DNA of 64,000 nt from Chlorobiaceae bacterium (GTDB lineage: Bacteria; Bacteroidota; Chlorobiia; Chlorobiales; Chlorobiaceae), in assembly GCA_013334225.1 (NCBI GenBank), contig JAAXXY010000002.1, positions 64,084-128,083 on the forward strand, in the 5' to 3' direction. Of this stretch, positions 17,137 through 27,015 are shown piece after piece. The position numbers were made by a program, and so were the translations under genes. The notes below the pieces were generated by a model. It did no database searches. It saw nothing but the letters and a program-made list of their open reading frames with translations, and had not been told where the DNA came from. Numbering within the stretch: the stretch's first letter is position 1; every line of letters begins with the position of its first letter.

Positions 17137-17778
17137 ATGATTGTCAAACAGTTTCAAATGGGAGGCGACAGGAATTTCGGTTACCTTGTCGCCGATGAAG
17201 CAACAGGGGTCGCGCTCGTTATCGATGCTTCCTTCGATCCGCTAAGTATCGTACGGTATGCGGAAGAAAACGGATTGTCCATCCGTTACGTTTTTTCGAC
17301 CCATGGGCATGCAGACCATACCAACGGTAATGCCAAAATAAGTCATCTGACCGGTATCAGGCCTTTACTGATGGGTGATATCTGTCCACAGTCCGGCATA
17401 AAGGTTGAAGATGGTGCGGTATTTCATCTCGGTACTCTCGAAATCCGTATCATACATACACCCGGACATACCGACGATTCCATATGCCTGCTTGCGGGTG
17501 ACGCTGTATTTACCGGAGACACCCTGTTTACCGGGAAAATTGGTGGCACCTATACCGAAGAACAGGCCCGTGCAGAATACGACTCTCTGCTTTTCAAACT
17601 AATGACACTTCCTCCGGAGACAAAAGTCTATCCAGGGCATGATTACGGAGTTTCACCGGTCTCCAGCATTGGAAAGGAATGCAGCTCAAATCCGTTTCTG
17701 ACGGTACGGGATTTCAGCGAATTTCTGCATCTCAAGCAGAACTGGGCGGCTTATAAAAAAGCTCATGGCATAGTTTGA
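17137..17778 (+). CDS. Metallo-beta-lactamase-fold hydrolase, persulfide-dioxygenase (ETHE1)-like
   Basis: A 213-residue MBL-fold enzyme. Motifs in order: STHGHADHTNG (metal site, about 53-63), HTPGHTDDS (about 107-115), GDTLF and YPGHDYG. HTPGHTD and the HDY ending resemble ETHE1/persulfide dioxygenases, which use one iron held by two His and one Asp to oxidise glutathione persulfide to sulfite. Glyoxalase II usually has GHEY. ATG 17137 is preferred over TTG 17131 because of a GAGG element upstream. It is the last gene of the repressor-RND operon. Pairing with a CstR-like repressor supports the sulfur role; a general glyoxalase-II-like hydrolase is the alternative. Confidence 0.75.
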   Translation: MIVKQFQMGGDRNFGYLVADEATGVALVIDASFDPLSIVRYAEENGLSIRYVFSTHGHADHTNGNAKISHLTGIRPLLMGDICPQSGIKVEDGAVFHLGTLEIRIIHTPGHTDDSICLLAGDAVFTGDTLFTGKIGGTYTEEQARAEYDSLLFKLMTLPPETKVYPGHDYGVSPVSSIGKECSSNPFLTVRDFSEFLHLKQNWAAYKKAHGIV

Positions 17779-17971
17779 TGCTTTTTAATCGTCGTCTTAT
17801 TGTTTTTATGGCCTTTTTTTTTATAAATTAAAGGCTTCCGTCAACTATATAGTTATAGAAGCGGTAAAACCTGCCTTTTCTTATTTCAAAAAAACCCGGC
17901 GCTCAGTTATTTATCGCCTGATAATTAATTAGCGGCATTCATCTTTTCAATATTCAAGGAACCTGACACCT

Positions 17972-18418
17972 ATGGATCAGCTTATAACATTACGCACGCT
18001 ACCTGTATCTGCACTCATGCAGAAAAATTTTCAGGTCATCAAGGGAAGTTGTACTGTCGCAGAGGCGCTTCAGATCATGAAAAAAAGCCATGAGAGCGGT
18101 CTCGTCATCGAGCCCCGGAATGAAGATGACTGCTACGGTATCGTCACCGAGAAGGATATTCTTGAAAAAGTTATCGATCCGGGTGAAGATATCCATCGTG
18201 ACCCCTGGAACACCCCTGTTTTCCAGATCATGAGCAAGCCTGTCATCAGTGTCAATCCATCCCTAAGGGTGAAGTACGCTCTTCGGCTCATGAAACGTAC
18301 CAATGTGAGACGCCTTACCATCATGGAAGGAAACAAGGTTATCGGTTTGCTGAATATGACAGATGTACTCCAGGCAGTCGAGGAACTACCCGTTCATGAC
18401 GATCATATCGCCTTGTAA
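17972..18418 (+). CDS. Two-CBS-domain protein
   Basis: A 148-residue protein made of a tandem CBS pair: [19 protein letters not shown] and GIVTEKDIL in the first, [19 protein letters not shown] and [17 protein letters not shown] in the second. Such Bateman modules bind adenine nucleotides and report energy state. There is no attached enzyme domain, so it probably acts on a partner. It is 193 bp after the efflux operon and 250 bp before sdhA, with no shared transcript visible. Confidence 0.85.
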   Translation: MDQLITLRTLPVSALMQKNFQVIKGSCTVAEALQIMKKSHESGLVIEPRNEDDCYGIVTEKDILEKVIDPGEDIHRDPWNTPVFQIMSKPVISVNPSLRVKYALRLMKRTNVRRLTIMEGNKVIGLLNMTDVLQAVEELPVHDDHIAL

Positions 18419-18671
18419 AAAGGACGCACCGAGCACAGTTGAAAAGAGTCCGGGCTGAAAACCGCCTGGACCCATGAGGAATGCGAAACGTTTCCATCTT
18501 CCTTAAGGATCGTTCGAAGGTTTAGAGAGATTGCCGCTTTACAGGTTTTCTCGCGCAGCTTTCCTCAGCAATACCAGAAAGATCATATTCAACGGGCAGG
18601 GTTCTGCCGTTGCAGTACCCTGCCATTTAAACGTGAGGCTTTTCCGAAGCTTCATAAGGAGATTTGAGCGT

Positions 18672-20375
18672 ATGAAACCATTCGATATTGTTATTGTAGG
18701 AGGCGGCGGAGCCGGATTGTATGCAGCGATGGAGGCGATGAAAACCAATCCGTCACTGAATATCGCTGTACTTTCCAAGGTTTACCCGAACCGATCGCAT
18801 ACGTCGGCCGCCCAGGGAGGCGCTAACGCTGCACTTGGTAACAAGGCCAAGGACGACACGGTGGAAATGCACATTTTCGACACCATCAAGGGCAGTGACT
18901 ATCTTGCCGACCAGGATGCCGTTGATGTGCTGTGTTCAGAAGCCCCTAAGATCATCCGCGAGCTCGACAACATAGGTACCCCATGGTCGCGCATGGACGA
19001 CAACACCATCGCACAGCGCCCTTTCGGTGGTGCTGGCCGTCCCCGCTGCTGTTACTGTGCCGACAAGACCGGACATACTATCCTGCAGACACTTTATGAG
19101 CAGTGTCTGAAGAAGGGTGTGTATTTTTTCAATGAATATTTTGCCCTGAGCCTGTCAGTTAACGGAAGCCGCATGAGAGGACTGCTTGCGATGAATATCA
19201 AGACCGGCAAGGTTGAGGCCTTTCCTGCAAAGACGGTGATTTTCGCTACCGGAGGCTATGCCAAGATGTACTGGAACCGTTCGAGCAATGCAGCGGGCAA
19301 TACCGGTGACGGCCAGGCAATTGCGTTCCGGGCAGGAATTCCGCTCAAAGATATGGAATTCGTCCAGTTCCACCCGACAGGGTTGCGCAAAAGCGGCCTG
19401 CTTGTCACCGAGGGAGCAAGAGGCGAAGGCGGCTATCTTACAAACAGGGACGGGGAACGTTTCATGGCGAGATATGCGAAGGAGAAAATGGAACTCGGTC
19501 CGAGAGACCTCGTGGCCCGCTCGATCGAAACGGAAATCCTCGAGGGAAGGGGTTTCGACAGCCCGGCAGGAAAGTATATTCACCTGGATCTCACGCATCT
19601 CGGCGCGGATCTTATCAAGTCCCGTCTGCCCCAGATCCGCGAAATGTCGATGCAGTTCGAAGGTGTCGACCCCATCGATGAACCGATCCCGGTCAGGCCG
19701 ACCGCCCATTATTCCATGGGAGGCATCGATACCGACAATTTCGGCCGAACCGTCATGGGGGGCGTCTATGCTGCCGGTGAATGCGGTTGTGTTTCAGTAC
19801 ATGGCGCAAACCGCCTCGGAGGCAATTCACTTCTCGATATCCTCGTTTTCGGCCGCATCGCCGGCCATACGGCTGCGGAAGAGGCCGGCAAGTTCGCGCC
19901 GGGAGCAATACCGGAGTCCGAGATCAGGGAGAGGACCGAGGAACTGAGAAGCTACATGAAACCGTCAGGTCATTACGAACGCTACGGAGCGTTGCGAGAA
20001 GAACTCGGTCAAACACTTGCCGTGAACGTCGGTATCTTCCGTGAAGCGTCGCTCCTGAAAAAAGGCATCGAGGAGATCGCCGGGCTCAAGGATCGTTACC
20101 AGCATGTCCGCGTGTTCGATACCAGCGACGTCTACAACACCAACCTCATCCAGGTCCTGGAGCTGAAAAACATGCTTGACCTTGCCGAGTCAGTAGCTGC
20201 CGGGGCCTATGCGCGCGAAGAGAGCCGGGGATCCCATACCAGGGTGGATTTTCCCGTCAGGGATGATGAAAAATGGCACAGGCATACCATGGCTACCCTG
20301 ATGGACGGCAAGGTCGTTCTCGGCGAAAAGCCTGTTATCATGGGACGTTACGAACTTCAGGAAAGAACTTATTAA
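18672..20375 (+). CDS. sdhA: Succinate dehydrogenase/fumarate reductase flavoprotein subunit
   Basis: A 567-residue flavoprotein starting at ATG 18672 behind an aaggag element. The FAD site is [18 protein letters not shown] near the N-terminus, followed by [14 protein letters not shown] with the His for covalent FAD. The HPTG and catalytic-Arg regions ([12 protein letters not shown]) and GGNSLLD are present. No Tat signal, so the active site faces the cytoplasm. With the next two genes it forms an SdhABE-type complex. In green sulfur bacteria the enzyme works mainly as fumarate reductase in the reverse TCA cycle, though the direction is not visible in the sequence. Confidence 0.92.
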   Translation: MKPFDIVIVGGGGAGLYAAMEAMKTNPSLNIAVLSKVYPNRSHTSAAQGGANAALGNKAKDDTVEMHIFDTIKGSDYLADQDAVDVLCSEAPKIIRELDNIGTPWSRMDDNTIAQRPFGGAGRPRCCYCADKTGHTILQTLYEQCLKKGVYFFNEYFALSLSVNGSRMRGLLAMNIKTGKVEAFPAKTVIFATGGYAKMYWNRSSNAAGNTGDGQAIAFRAGIPLKDMEFVQFHPTGLRKSGLLVTEGARGEGGYLTNRDGERFMARYAKEKMELGPRDLVARSIETEILEGRGFDSPAGKYIHLDLTHLGADLIKSRLPQIREMSMQFEGVDPIDEPIPVRPTAHYSMGGIDTDNFGRTVMGGVYAAGECGCVSVHGANRLGGNSLLDILVFGRIAGHTAAEEAGKFAPGAIPESEIRERTEELRSYMKPSGHYERYGALREELGQTLAVNVGIFREASLLKKGIEEIAGLKDRYQHVRVFDTSDVYNTNLIQVLELKNMLDLAESVAAGAYAREESRGSHTRVDFPVRDDEKWHRHTMATLMDGKVVLGEKPVIMGRYELQERTY

Positions 20376-20386
20376 CCTAATTGCTC

Positions 20387-21424
20387 ATGACGGTGTCAAC
20401 AGATCCGCACATAGAAGAAGCGAAAAAAGACATCACCTTCAGGGTGTATCGCTTCAATCCACAGGTCGACAGCAAACCGTACTTCGACGACTACACCATT
20501 CAGGTGGAGCGAGGTATCACGGTGCTCAGGTCATTGAATTACATCAAGGAGCATCTCGATGCGACAGTGAGCTTCAGGGCTTTCTGTCAGGCAGGTATCT
20601 GCGGTTCATGCGCCATGAGGGTGAACGGCCTCTCCATGCTTGCCTGCACCACACAGGTATGGGAGGTGCTCGAAAAATGCAGGGAACCCAATGTCATCAA
20701 AGTCGAACCTCTTCGCAACCTGCCCCTTGTCAAGGACCTCATTGTCGATATGGACCCGCTTGTCGACAAGATGAAAAACTATTCGAACTGGGTGGATTCG
20801 AACATGCCCGAAGAGAAGATGGGAATAAAAGAGTTCCTGATTTCGGAAGAGGAATTCCTTCGTTATGACAAGGCTACCGACTGTATTCTCTGCGCCTCCT
20901 GCGTTTCCGAATGCAGTATTCTCAGGGCGAACAAGGATTATGTTTCCCCCGCGGTGCTCCTGAAATCCTTCAGGATGAACGTCGACAGCCGCGACTCCAT
21001 CCATGACCTGCGCCTTGCTGAACTGGTGAAGGACCATGGGGTATGGGACTGCACGCATTGTTACCGCTGCCAGGAAACCTGCGTAAAAAGCATCCCCATC
21101 ATGGATGCCATCCATGGTATCCGTGAAGATGCCATCGAGTGCAGGGGAATGAAGGATACGAGCGGTTCGAAGCATGCGGAAGCGTTCATGTCCGATATCG
21201 AAAAGAAAGGCAAGCTTGTCGAGGCGACCCTTCCGATTCGTACCAACGGTATGGCATGGACCCTGAAGAACCTTCTGCCCATGGCGATGAAAATGATCGT
21301 GAAACGAAGGACTCCGCCTCCTCCTCCGCTGGTGAAGCCGTCCAAAGGTATCAAGGTGTTCAGGGAGATGTTCAGGGAAATGACTGAACATGTCAGGCAG
21401 GATCAGAAATCTCATAAAAAATAA
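20387..21424 (+). CDS. sdhB: Succinate dehydrogenase/fumarate reductase iron-sulfur subunit
   Basis: A 345-residue protein with an N-terminal plant-type ferredoxin domain ([16 protein letters not shown], [2Fe-2S]) and two cysteine groups for [4Fe-4S]/[3Fe-4S] clusters ([11 protein letters not shown] and [11 protein letters not shown]). It is longer than typical SdhB (about 240), with a C-terminal extension of nearly 90 residues, as in the non-classical SdhB that partners SdhE. ATG 20387 lies 11 bp after the sdhA stop; the preceding TTG is not needed. Confidence 0.92.
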   Translation: MTVSTDPHIEEAKKDITFRVYRFNPQVDSKPYFDDYTIQVERGITVLRSLNYIKEHLDATVSFRAFCQAGICGSCAMRVNGLSMLACTTQVWEVLEKCREPNVIKVEPLRNLPLVKDLIVDMDPLVDKMKNYSNWVDSNMPEEKMGIKEFLISEEEFLRYDKATDCILCASCVSECSILRANKDYVSPAVLLKSFRMNVDSRDSIHDLRLAELVKDHGVWDCTHCYRCQETCVKSIPIMDAIHGIREDAIECRGMKDTSGSKHAEAFMSDIEKKGKLVEATLPIRTNGMAWTLKNLLPMAMKMIVKRRTPPPPPLVKPSKGIKVFREMFREMTEHVRQDQKSHKK

Positions 21425-21440
21425 CCGGGGGAACTGCGGG

Positions 21441-22292
21441 ATGAAGCGTTATGCATATTACCTGAGCTGTATCAACGAGTCGATGACCAAAGAGGTTGAC
21501 CGCTCGATCGATCTCTGGCAGAAGGATCTTGGAATCGAGTTGGTTAAAATGCACGAAAGCACCTGCTGCGGCGGGAGCAACCTCGACTATGTCAGTCCCA
21601 AACATTTTGCGCTTGTCAATGCCCGCAATATCGCCATTGCGGAAAAAATGGGGCTCGATCTGGTGGTATCATGCAATACCTGCCTCATGACGATCAGAAC
21701 AGCAAAGAAAAAGCTCGATGAAACCCCTGACCTGAAAAAAGAGGTCAATGAAATCCTGAAAAAAGAAGGGCTCGAATATCGTGGAACATCCGATGTTCGT
21801 CATCTGCTTTGGGTTTTGATCGACGATGTCGGTATAGATGCCATAAAAGCGAAAGTGAAAGTACCTTTGACAAACTACAGGATCGCCCCTTTTTACGGTT
21901 GCCATATTCTCCGCCCTTCGAAGGTGCTCGGTCATGACAACCCCATCGAACCGAGCTCTCTCGACCAGCTTATCGAAGCACTTGGCGGAAAATCGATTCC
22001 CTACGAGCACAAGAACCGGTGCTGCGGGTTCCATACCCTTCTGGTGGCTGAAGAGGAATCTCTGAATGTGGCTGCGGAAGCGCTCGAGGAAGCGATACAG
22101 GAAAAAGCCGATTTCATTGTGACGCCATGCCCGCTCTGTCATACCGTGCTTGACGGCTACCAGGCCAAGGCGCTCAAACAGGCAGGTGATGAAAATAACT
22201 CGATTCCGGTTTTCCATCTTTCCGAGATGGTCGGGCTGGCGCTCGGGTACAGCGCAAAGCAGCTTGGCATCAAACGGCATATCGTTACCTGA
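21441..22292 (+). CDS. sdhE: SdhE/HdrB-like CCG-domain subunit
   Basis: A 283-residue protein with two cysteine-rich CCG domains: [10 protein letters not shown] and SCNTCLMT in the first half, [11 protein letters not shown] and TPCPLCH in the second. This is the HdrB/SdhE fold, which holds a special iron-sulfur cluster and replaces the usual membrane anchor SdhC/D. It has no membrane helices. It probably links the complex to the menaquinone pool at the membrane surface. It follows sdhB by 16 bp. Confidence 0.88.
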   Translation: MKRYAYYLSCINESMTKEVDRSIDLWQKDLGIELVKMHESTCCGGSNLDYVSPKHFALVNARNIAIAEKMGLDLVVSCNTCLMTIRTAKKKLDETPDLKKEVNEILKKEGLEYRGTSDVRHLLWVLIDDVGIDAIKAKVKVPLTNYRIAPFYGCHILRPSKVLGHDNPIEPSSLDQLIEALGGKSIPYEHKNRCCGFHTLLVAEEESLNVAAEALEEAIQEKADFIVTPCPLCHTVLDGYQAKALKQAGDENNSIPVFHLSEMVGLALGYSAKQLGIKRHIVT

Positions 22293-22460
22293 TGAAGCGT
22301 TTTTTTTCAAGGGAGCGAACTCTTTTCTCTACCGTTTTTCCGGCAAATTTTAAAAAAGGCTGAAAAAGCGTATCTTTGCACTTTTATTATTGCGGACAGC
22401 CGGCAATGCCGGAGCTTCTGACTTGCATTTTTTTATTAACCCTTCTAATTATTGCATTGC

Positions 22461-23516
22461 ATGCTCAAAAATGATCTTTTTCTCCGGGCATTGAGGCGTC
22501 AGCCATGTTCCCGGACACCGATCTGGGTGATGCGGCAGGCAGGCCGTTACCTGCCGGAATACCGTGCCGTGAGAGAAAAAACCGATTTTTTAACTCTCTG
22601 CAAGACCCCGGAGCTGGCTACCGAGGTTACCATTCAGCCAGTTGAACTGATGGGCGTGGATGCTGCCATTATTTTTTCAGATATCCTTGTCGTCAATGAA
22701 GCGATGGGCATGGATGTCGAAATCATCGAAACCAAGGGTATCAGGCTCACTCCTCATATCCGCAGCCAGGCCGATATCGACAGGCTGATCATTCCGGATA
22801 TCGACGAAAAGCTCGGCTATGTGCTCGATGCTATCCGTATGACCAAGAAAGAGCTCGACAACCGTGTCCCGCTGATCGGTTTTTCCGGTGCGGCTTGGAC
22901 GCTCTTCACCTACGCGGTTGAAGGCGGCGGCTCGAAAAACTATGCACATGCCAAGAAGATGATGTACCGTGAGCCGAAAATGGCCCACATGCTGCTCAGC
23001 AAGATCTCGACCGTCATTACCGAGTACACGCTTCGCCAGATCGAGGCAGGTGCCGATGCAATCCAGATCTTCGACTCCTGGGCCAGTGCGCTTTCCGAGG
23101 ACGACTACCGCGAGTTCGCCCTTCCCTACATCAAGGAGACCGTTCAGGCCATCAAGATCAAGCATCCCGAAACACCTGTCATTGTCTTCTCGAAGGACTG
23201 CAACACCATTCTCAGCGACATTGCCGATACCGGCTGCGATGCCATGGGCCTCGGATGGGGTATCGATATCGCGAAAGCCCGTGCCGAGCTGAAGGACCGT
23301 GTCTGTCTCCAGGGCAACCTGGATCCTACAGTACTTTACGGTACTCCTGAAAAGATTAAAGCCGAAGCGGCCAAGGTCCTCAAGCAGTTCGGTCAGCATA
23401 CCGAGCATTCAGGCCATGTTTTCAACCTCGGTCACGGTATTCTGCCGGACGTCGATCCAGCGAACCTCAAGCTGCTCATCGAGTTCGTCAAGGAAGAAAG
23501 TGTGAAGTACCACTGA
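22461..23516 (+). CDS. hemE: Uroporphyrinogen decarboxylase
   Basis: A 351-residue enzyme with the family signature [16 protein letters not shown] (residues 19-34) and [20 protein letters not shown]. It decarboxylates uroporphyrinogen III to coproporphyrinogen III, the step before the heme/bacteriochlorophyll branch. ATG 22461 gives the normal start. It is a single gene with its own terminator; heavy demand for bacteriochlorophyll makes it a major enzyme here. Confidence 0.95.
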   Translation: MLKNDLFLRALRRQPCSRTPIWVMRQAGRYLPEYRAVREKTDFLTLCKTPELATEVTIQPVELMGVDAAIIFSDILVVNEAMGMDVEIIETKGIRLTPHIRSQADIDRLIIPDIDEKLGYVLDAIRMTKKELDNRVPLIGFSGAAWTLFTYAVEGGGSKNYAHAKKMMYREPKMAHMLLSKISTVITEYTLRQIEAGADAIQIFDSWASALSEDDYREFALPYIKETVQAIKIKHPETPVIVFSKDCNTILSDIADTGCDAMGLGWGIDIAKARAELKDRVCLQGNLDPTVLYGTPEKIKAEAAKVLKQFGQHTEHSGHVFNLGHGILPDVDPANLKLLIEFVKEESVKYH

Positions 23517-23544
23517 GCTTTTTTCACTTTCTGAAATAATCCTG

Positions 23545-23579
23545 CTCCGCCTGGTTTCTGTTATCAGGCGGAGTTTTTT
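23545..23579 (+). terminator. Terminator after hemE
   Basis: A 9-bp perfect stem (ctccgcctg / caggcggag, arms 23545-23553 and 23565-23573), 11-nt loop, then six T. It starts 28 bp after the hemE stop. Confidence 0.92.
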
Positions 23580-23688
23580 ATTCCGGTCTCCGGGTATGCA
23601 TGATGTTTCGTGCGCTTCTCCGGTATTGCGCTTCAGAGGCACCCTGTTTTTCATTATATTCACATTCAATCAATTTATTTCCTGTTCC

Positions 23689-24321
23689 ATGACCGATTCC
23701 TGCAGGTGTTCCGGGGGCCTTACGGACCGTACTCCATATGAAGAAGTTGTCCTTGACATCATGCTTTACAGTGCAAGGCTCAAGGAAACGGTTGCCCATC
23801 AGAACAGTGCTGTCATTGTGGCGATGGCGCGTATGATTGCCGGGACTTTTAAAGACGGCGGCAAAGTGCTGATCTGCGGCAATGGCGGCAGTGCTGCCGA
23901 CGCCCAGCATCTCGCGACGGAACTGACCATCCGCTACCGCGGCAGCGTCCAACGACCTGCATTGCCTGCCATCGCTCTCACTACCGATACTTCAGCCCTT
24001 ACGGCGGGTGCGAACGATCTTGGATATGATGCGGTTTTTGCCAGACTTGTTGAAGCTTACGGCAGGGACGGGGATCTTCTTCTCGTGCTTTCCACAAGCG
24101 GAAACAGCCCGAGTATTGTCAACGCAGTAGATACCGCCAGGGAGAGAGGGATGAAGACGCTCGCTCTTCTCGGTGGTGATGGAGGTTTGCTGAAGCGGAA
24201 AGCGGACCTTGAAATCGTTGTTCCCCATTCAGGTTCCGCAGACCGGGTACAGGAGTGCCATATCACCGTGGGTCATGTGATCATCGACCTTGTTGAGCGG
24301 CTGCTCGGGTATTACCGGTAA
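23689..24321 (+). CDS. gmhA: Phosphoheptose isomerase (SIS domain)
   Basis: A 210-residue SIS-domain protein. [17 protein letters not shown] (phosphosugar site), STSGNSP and [17 protein letters not shown] are typical of GmhA, which turns sedoheptulose 7-phosphate into D-glycero-D-manno-heptose 7-phosphate for LPS core synthesis. The related DiaA is an alternative but has different context. ATG 23689 is chosen because an upstream in-frame ATG at 23596 would add a hydrophobic tail not seen in the family. It precedes ribH by 28 bp. Confidence 0.85.
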   Translation: MTDSCRCSGGLTDRTPYEEVVLDIMLYSARLKETVAHQNSAVIVAMARMIAGTFKDGGKVLICGNGGSAADAQHLATELTIRYRGSVQRPALPAIALTTDTSALTAGANDLGYDAVFARLVEAYGRDGDLLLVLSTSGNSPSIVNAVDTARERGMKTLALLGGDGGLLKRKADLEIVVPHSGSADRVQECHITVGHVIIDLVERLLGYYR

Positions 24322-24349
24322 TCGAAAAAAACTCAAAACGAACAATGCA

Positions 24350-24817
24350 ATGCAGATCAAACAGATTGAAGGGACGCTGAGCGCGAAGGATTCGAGGTTC
24401 GCACTGGTTGTTTCAAGGTTCAATGATTTTATCGGACAGAAACTTCTGGAAGGAGCCATTGACTGTATCCGCAGACATGGAGGTTCGGACGAAAACATCG
24501 CTATCTATCGCTGTCCGGGAGCTTTCGAACTGCCGATGGTCTGCAAAAAGGTTGCCGTGAGCGGCAGCTTCGATGCCGTCATCGCTCTCGGTGTCATCAT
24601 CAGGGGATCGACACCTCACTTCGATGTCATTGCCGCTGAAGCCACGAAAGGGATTGCGCAGGTATCCCTCGATACCATGGTCCCTGTCGCTTTCGGCGTT
24701 CTTACCACGGAGAACCTCGAACAGGCTATCGAACGTGCCGGGACGAAAGCCGGCAACAAGGGGTTCGATGCAGCCATGACAGCGATCGAAATGGTTAACC
24801 TCTACCGTCAGATCTGA
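24350..24817 (+). CDS. ribH: 6,7-dimethyl-8-ribityllumazine synthase
   Basis: A 155-residue protein, the normal length. [46 protein letters not shown] and [15 protein letters not shown] are the family motifs, with His in TPHFD as catalytic residue. It condenses the ribityl-amino-uracil with dihydroxybutanone phosphate in riboflavin synthesis. ATG 24350 lies 28 bp after gmhA, so the two are probably co-transcribed. Confidence 0.95.
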   Translation: MQIKQIEGTLSAKDSRFALVVSRFNDFIGQKLLEGAIDCIRRHGGSDENIAIYRCPGAFELPMVCKKVAVSGSFDAVIALGVIIRGSTPHFDVIAAEATKGIAQVSLDTMVPVAFGVLTTENLEQAIERAGTKAGNKGFDAAMTAIEMVNLYRQI

Positions 24818-24934
24818 GCCGATTGCTTTCCGGTGCTCCGGGTTTGCTTCCTTGTATCATCACTTTGTGATGAAAGAAGCCTGGAGCGCCGAACTCCGGA
24901 TATCCCTCTCTCCGGCTCCTTTCATCCTGCATTT

Positions 24935-25648
24935 TCAGGCTGCGGTCTTGTACTTGTCGAGGTTGTTCCCGATTATTCCGGCTGTCGCTTTCATGAGTTC
25001 TTCAACACTTTTGAAGGCAGCTGGCTGAAGGGGCGGCGAGATGACCAGGGTTATTTTTCCGCCGTTGATTTTCAGGCTTTTTTTCGGTGTGATCAGGTTG
25101 CTTCCGATGATCGTGACCGGCAGGACCGGAACGCCTCCTTTCTGGGCGACAAGAAACGCTCCCCGTTTGAACGGAAGCAGCTCTCCGGTAGCAGAGCGGG
25201 TGCCTTCGGGGAATATGAGCACCGACCTTCCGCTTCTGAGTACCTCCGATGCTGCAAGCAGGCTTTTCAGCGCTTCACGGTTCTGTCCCCGTTTGATAAG
25301 AATATACCCCGCCTGCTTCATCGCCCAGCCGAAAATCGGGATTCTTCCCAGTTCTTCTTTCGCGACGAAACGCAGGTTGAGAGCCATGCAGCCAAACAAA
25401 AGGGGAATATCCGCCATACCTGCGTGGTTGCTGAGCACGAGATAGTTTTTCGATGAGTCGTAATTTTCCTTTCCGATAACTTCAACGGAAATCCCGAAAA
25501 GCCTTATACTTAACCTTCCCCACCAGGCAGCCAGTCTGTGGAAGCTGTCTCCGGACCGGTCAACAAGGTTCATGACGAGGGCGAAAGAGAGTCCGAAAAA
25601 CATGATCGGCACCAGGATCAGGAAAAACAGCAGCGTTCTGAAATTCAT
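24935..25648 (-). CDS. plsC: 1-acyl-sn-glycerol-3-phosphate acyltransferase
   Basis: A 237-residue membrane-anchored acyltransferase: an N-terminal hydrophobic helix (residues 5-28), the catalytic motif SNHAGMADIP (HX4D) and FPEGTRS. It makes phosphatidic acid from lyso-phosphatidic acid. It is the last gene of thrB-thrC-plsC, 16 bp after thrC, an operon pairing with no obvious metabolic link. Confidence 0.88.
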   Translation of the reverse strand: MNFRTLLFFLILVPIMFFGLSFALVMNLVDRSGDSFHRLAAWWGRLSIRLFGISVEVIGKENYDSSKNYLVLSNHAGMADIPLLFGCMALNLRFVAKEELGRIPIFGWAMKQAGYILIKRGQNREALKSLLAASEVLRSGRSVLIFPEGTRSATGELLPFKRGAFLVAQKGGVPVLPVTIIGSNLITPKKSLKINGGKITLVISPPLQPAAFKSVEELMKATAGIIGNNLDKYKTAA

Positions 25649-25664
25649 CGTCGCTTGGGCAGGA

Positions 25665-26981
25665 TTATTGATCGAGACTGTTCAGGTATGATGCAAGGTC
25701 CCGGTAATCCGAGCTGATGAGTGTCGCTTCCTTTTCCTTTTCGAGCAGCGAAAGCAGTCGTTCGGGAATCACGACATCTTTTTTCAGCGTATCCTCAATG
25801 ATATCGATGAATTTTGCCGGATGTGCGGTTGAAAGAACGATACCAGGCATGTCGTGATATGAGCCGGCAGCTCGGGAGCGCTCGAGCGCCCTGAAGCCGA
25901 CAGCGGTATGCGGGTCCATGATATAGCCGAACCGGTCGAAAACCGAACGGATGGTGGATATGGTTTCTTCGTCGGAAACAGAGATACCGGTAATTTCACG
26001 CCCCATAGCGATGTGGTCGTTGCCGTAGAAATACCTGAGCCGGGCGAAATTGCTCGGATTGCCGACATCCATTGCCGTTGAGTGCGTGGTGATGGTCGGG
26101 TGCGGATCGTAACGGCCGTCATCGAGGTAGCGGGTCACACTGTCATTCGCGTTCGAGGCTGCAATGAAATGGCCTATCGGAAAACCGGTCATTTTTGCCA
26201 TCACACCTGCTGTGAGGTTTCCGTAATTTCCGCTCGGCACGGAAAATACAGGGTTCGACAGTCCGAACTGATCCTTCAGATACAGCGAAGCCCAGGCATA
26301 ATAGAACGACTGGGGGATAAGCCTCGATATATTGATCGAGTTCGCCGAGGTGAGCGTAAGGCCTGCATTGAGTTCCGGGTCAACGAATGCCTGTTTGACC
26401 ATGCGCTGGCAATCGTCGAAATCACCCTTTACTTCAAGAGCATGGACATTGCCGCCTGCGGTTGTAAGCTGCTGTTCCTGCAGGCGGCTCACTTTTCCGG
26501 AAGGATAGAGCAGTACCACCCTGGTGTTGGCAATCCCCTGGAACCCGAATGCGACAGCGCTGCCGGTATCTCCTGAAGTTGCAACGAGGACAGTGATCAT
26601 CTTGTTGTCTTCCTCGGCAAAGTAACCGGTCAGGCGAGCAAGAAAACGGGCACCGTAATCCTTGAAAGCGAGGGTCGGTCCGCAGAAAAGCTCTTCCACG
26701 AAGGTTTTTTCATCAAGACGGACAAGAGGAGTTTCAAAATCAAAGCAGCTGTCGATGATATCGCTGAGGTGATCGGGAGGGATTTCACCACCGATGAATT
26801 TTTTCGCTATGGCAAAGGCGACATTGCTGAACGACGCTCCTTCGAGCAGTTTAATCTCCGCTTCCGAAAAATGCGGCATTTCGGATGGTATGTATAGTCC
26901 CCCGTCAGGAGCGAGCCCCTGCAGTGTGGCATGTTTGATGGAAACGGGAACAGATGCTTTATTGGTGCTGAAATAGATCAT
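25665..26981 (-). CDS. thrC: Threonine synthase
   Basis: A 438-residue PLP enzyme. TLAFKDYGARFLA contains the PLP-binding Lys, and ATSGDTGSAVAFGF and SGNYGNLTAG are phosphate-binding loops. It converts O-phosphohomoserine to threonine. It starts 34 bp after thrB on the minus strand and belongs to the short-type (E. coli-like) threonine synthases by its N-terminus (MIYFSTNKASVPVS). Confidence 0.94.
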   Translation of the reverse strand: MIYFSTNKASVPVSIKHATLQGLAPDGGLYIPSEMPHFSEAEIKLLEGASFSNVAFAIAKKFIGGEIPPDHLSDIIDSCFDFETPLVRLDEKTFVEELFCGPTLAFKDYGARFLARLTGYFAEEDNKMITVLVATSGDTGSAVAFGFQGIANTRVVLLYPSGKVSRLQEQQLTTAGGNVHALEVKGDFDDCQRMVKQAFVDPELNAGLTLTSANSINISRLIPQSFYYAWASLYLKDQFGLSNPVFSVPSGNYGNLTAGVMAKMTGFPIGHFIAASNANDSVTRYLDDGRYDPHPTITTHSTAMDVGNPSNFARLRYFYGNDHIAMGREITGISVSDEETISTIRSVFDRFGYIMDPHTAVGFRALERSRAAGSYHDMPGIVLSTAHPAKFIDIIEDTLKKDVVIPERLLSLLEKEKEATLISSDYRDLASYLNSLDQ

Positions 26982-27015
26982 GATTGCTTTTGCCGGATAT
27001 ACTCTTGTGATTCAT

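Noticed and set aside
20606..21415. A 269-codon minus-strand frame inside sdhB
   Set aside because: Antisense to a gene with clear iron-sulfur motifs; His/Phe-rich shadow composition.
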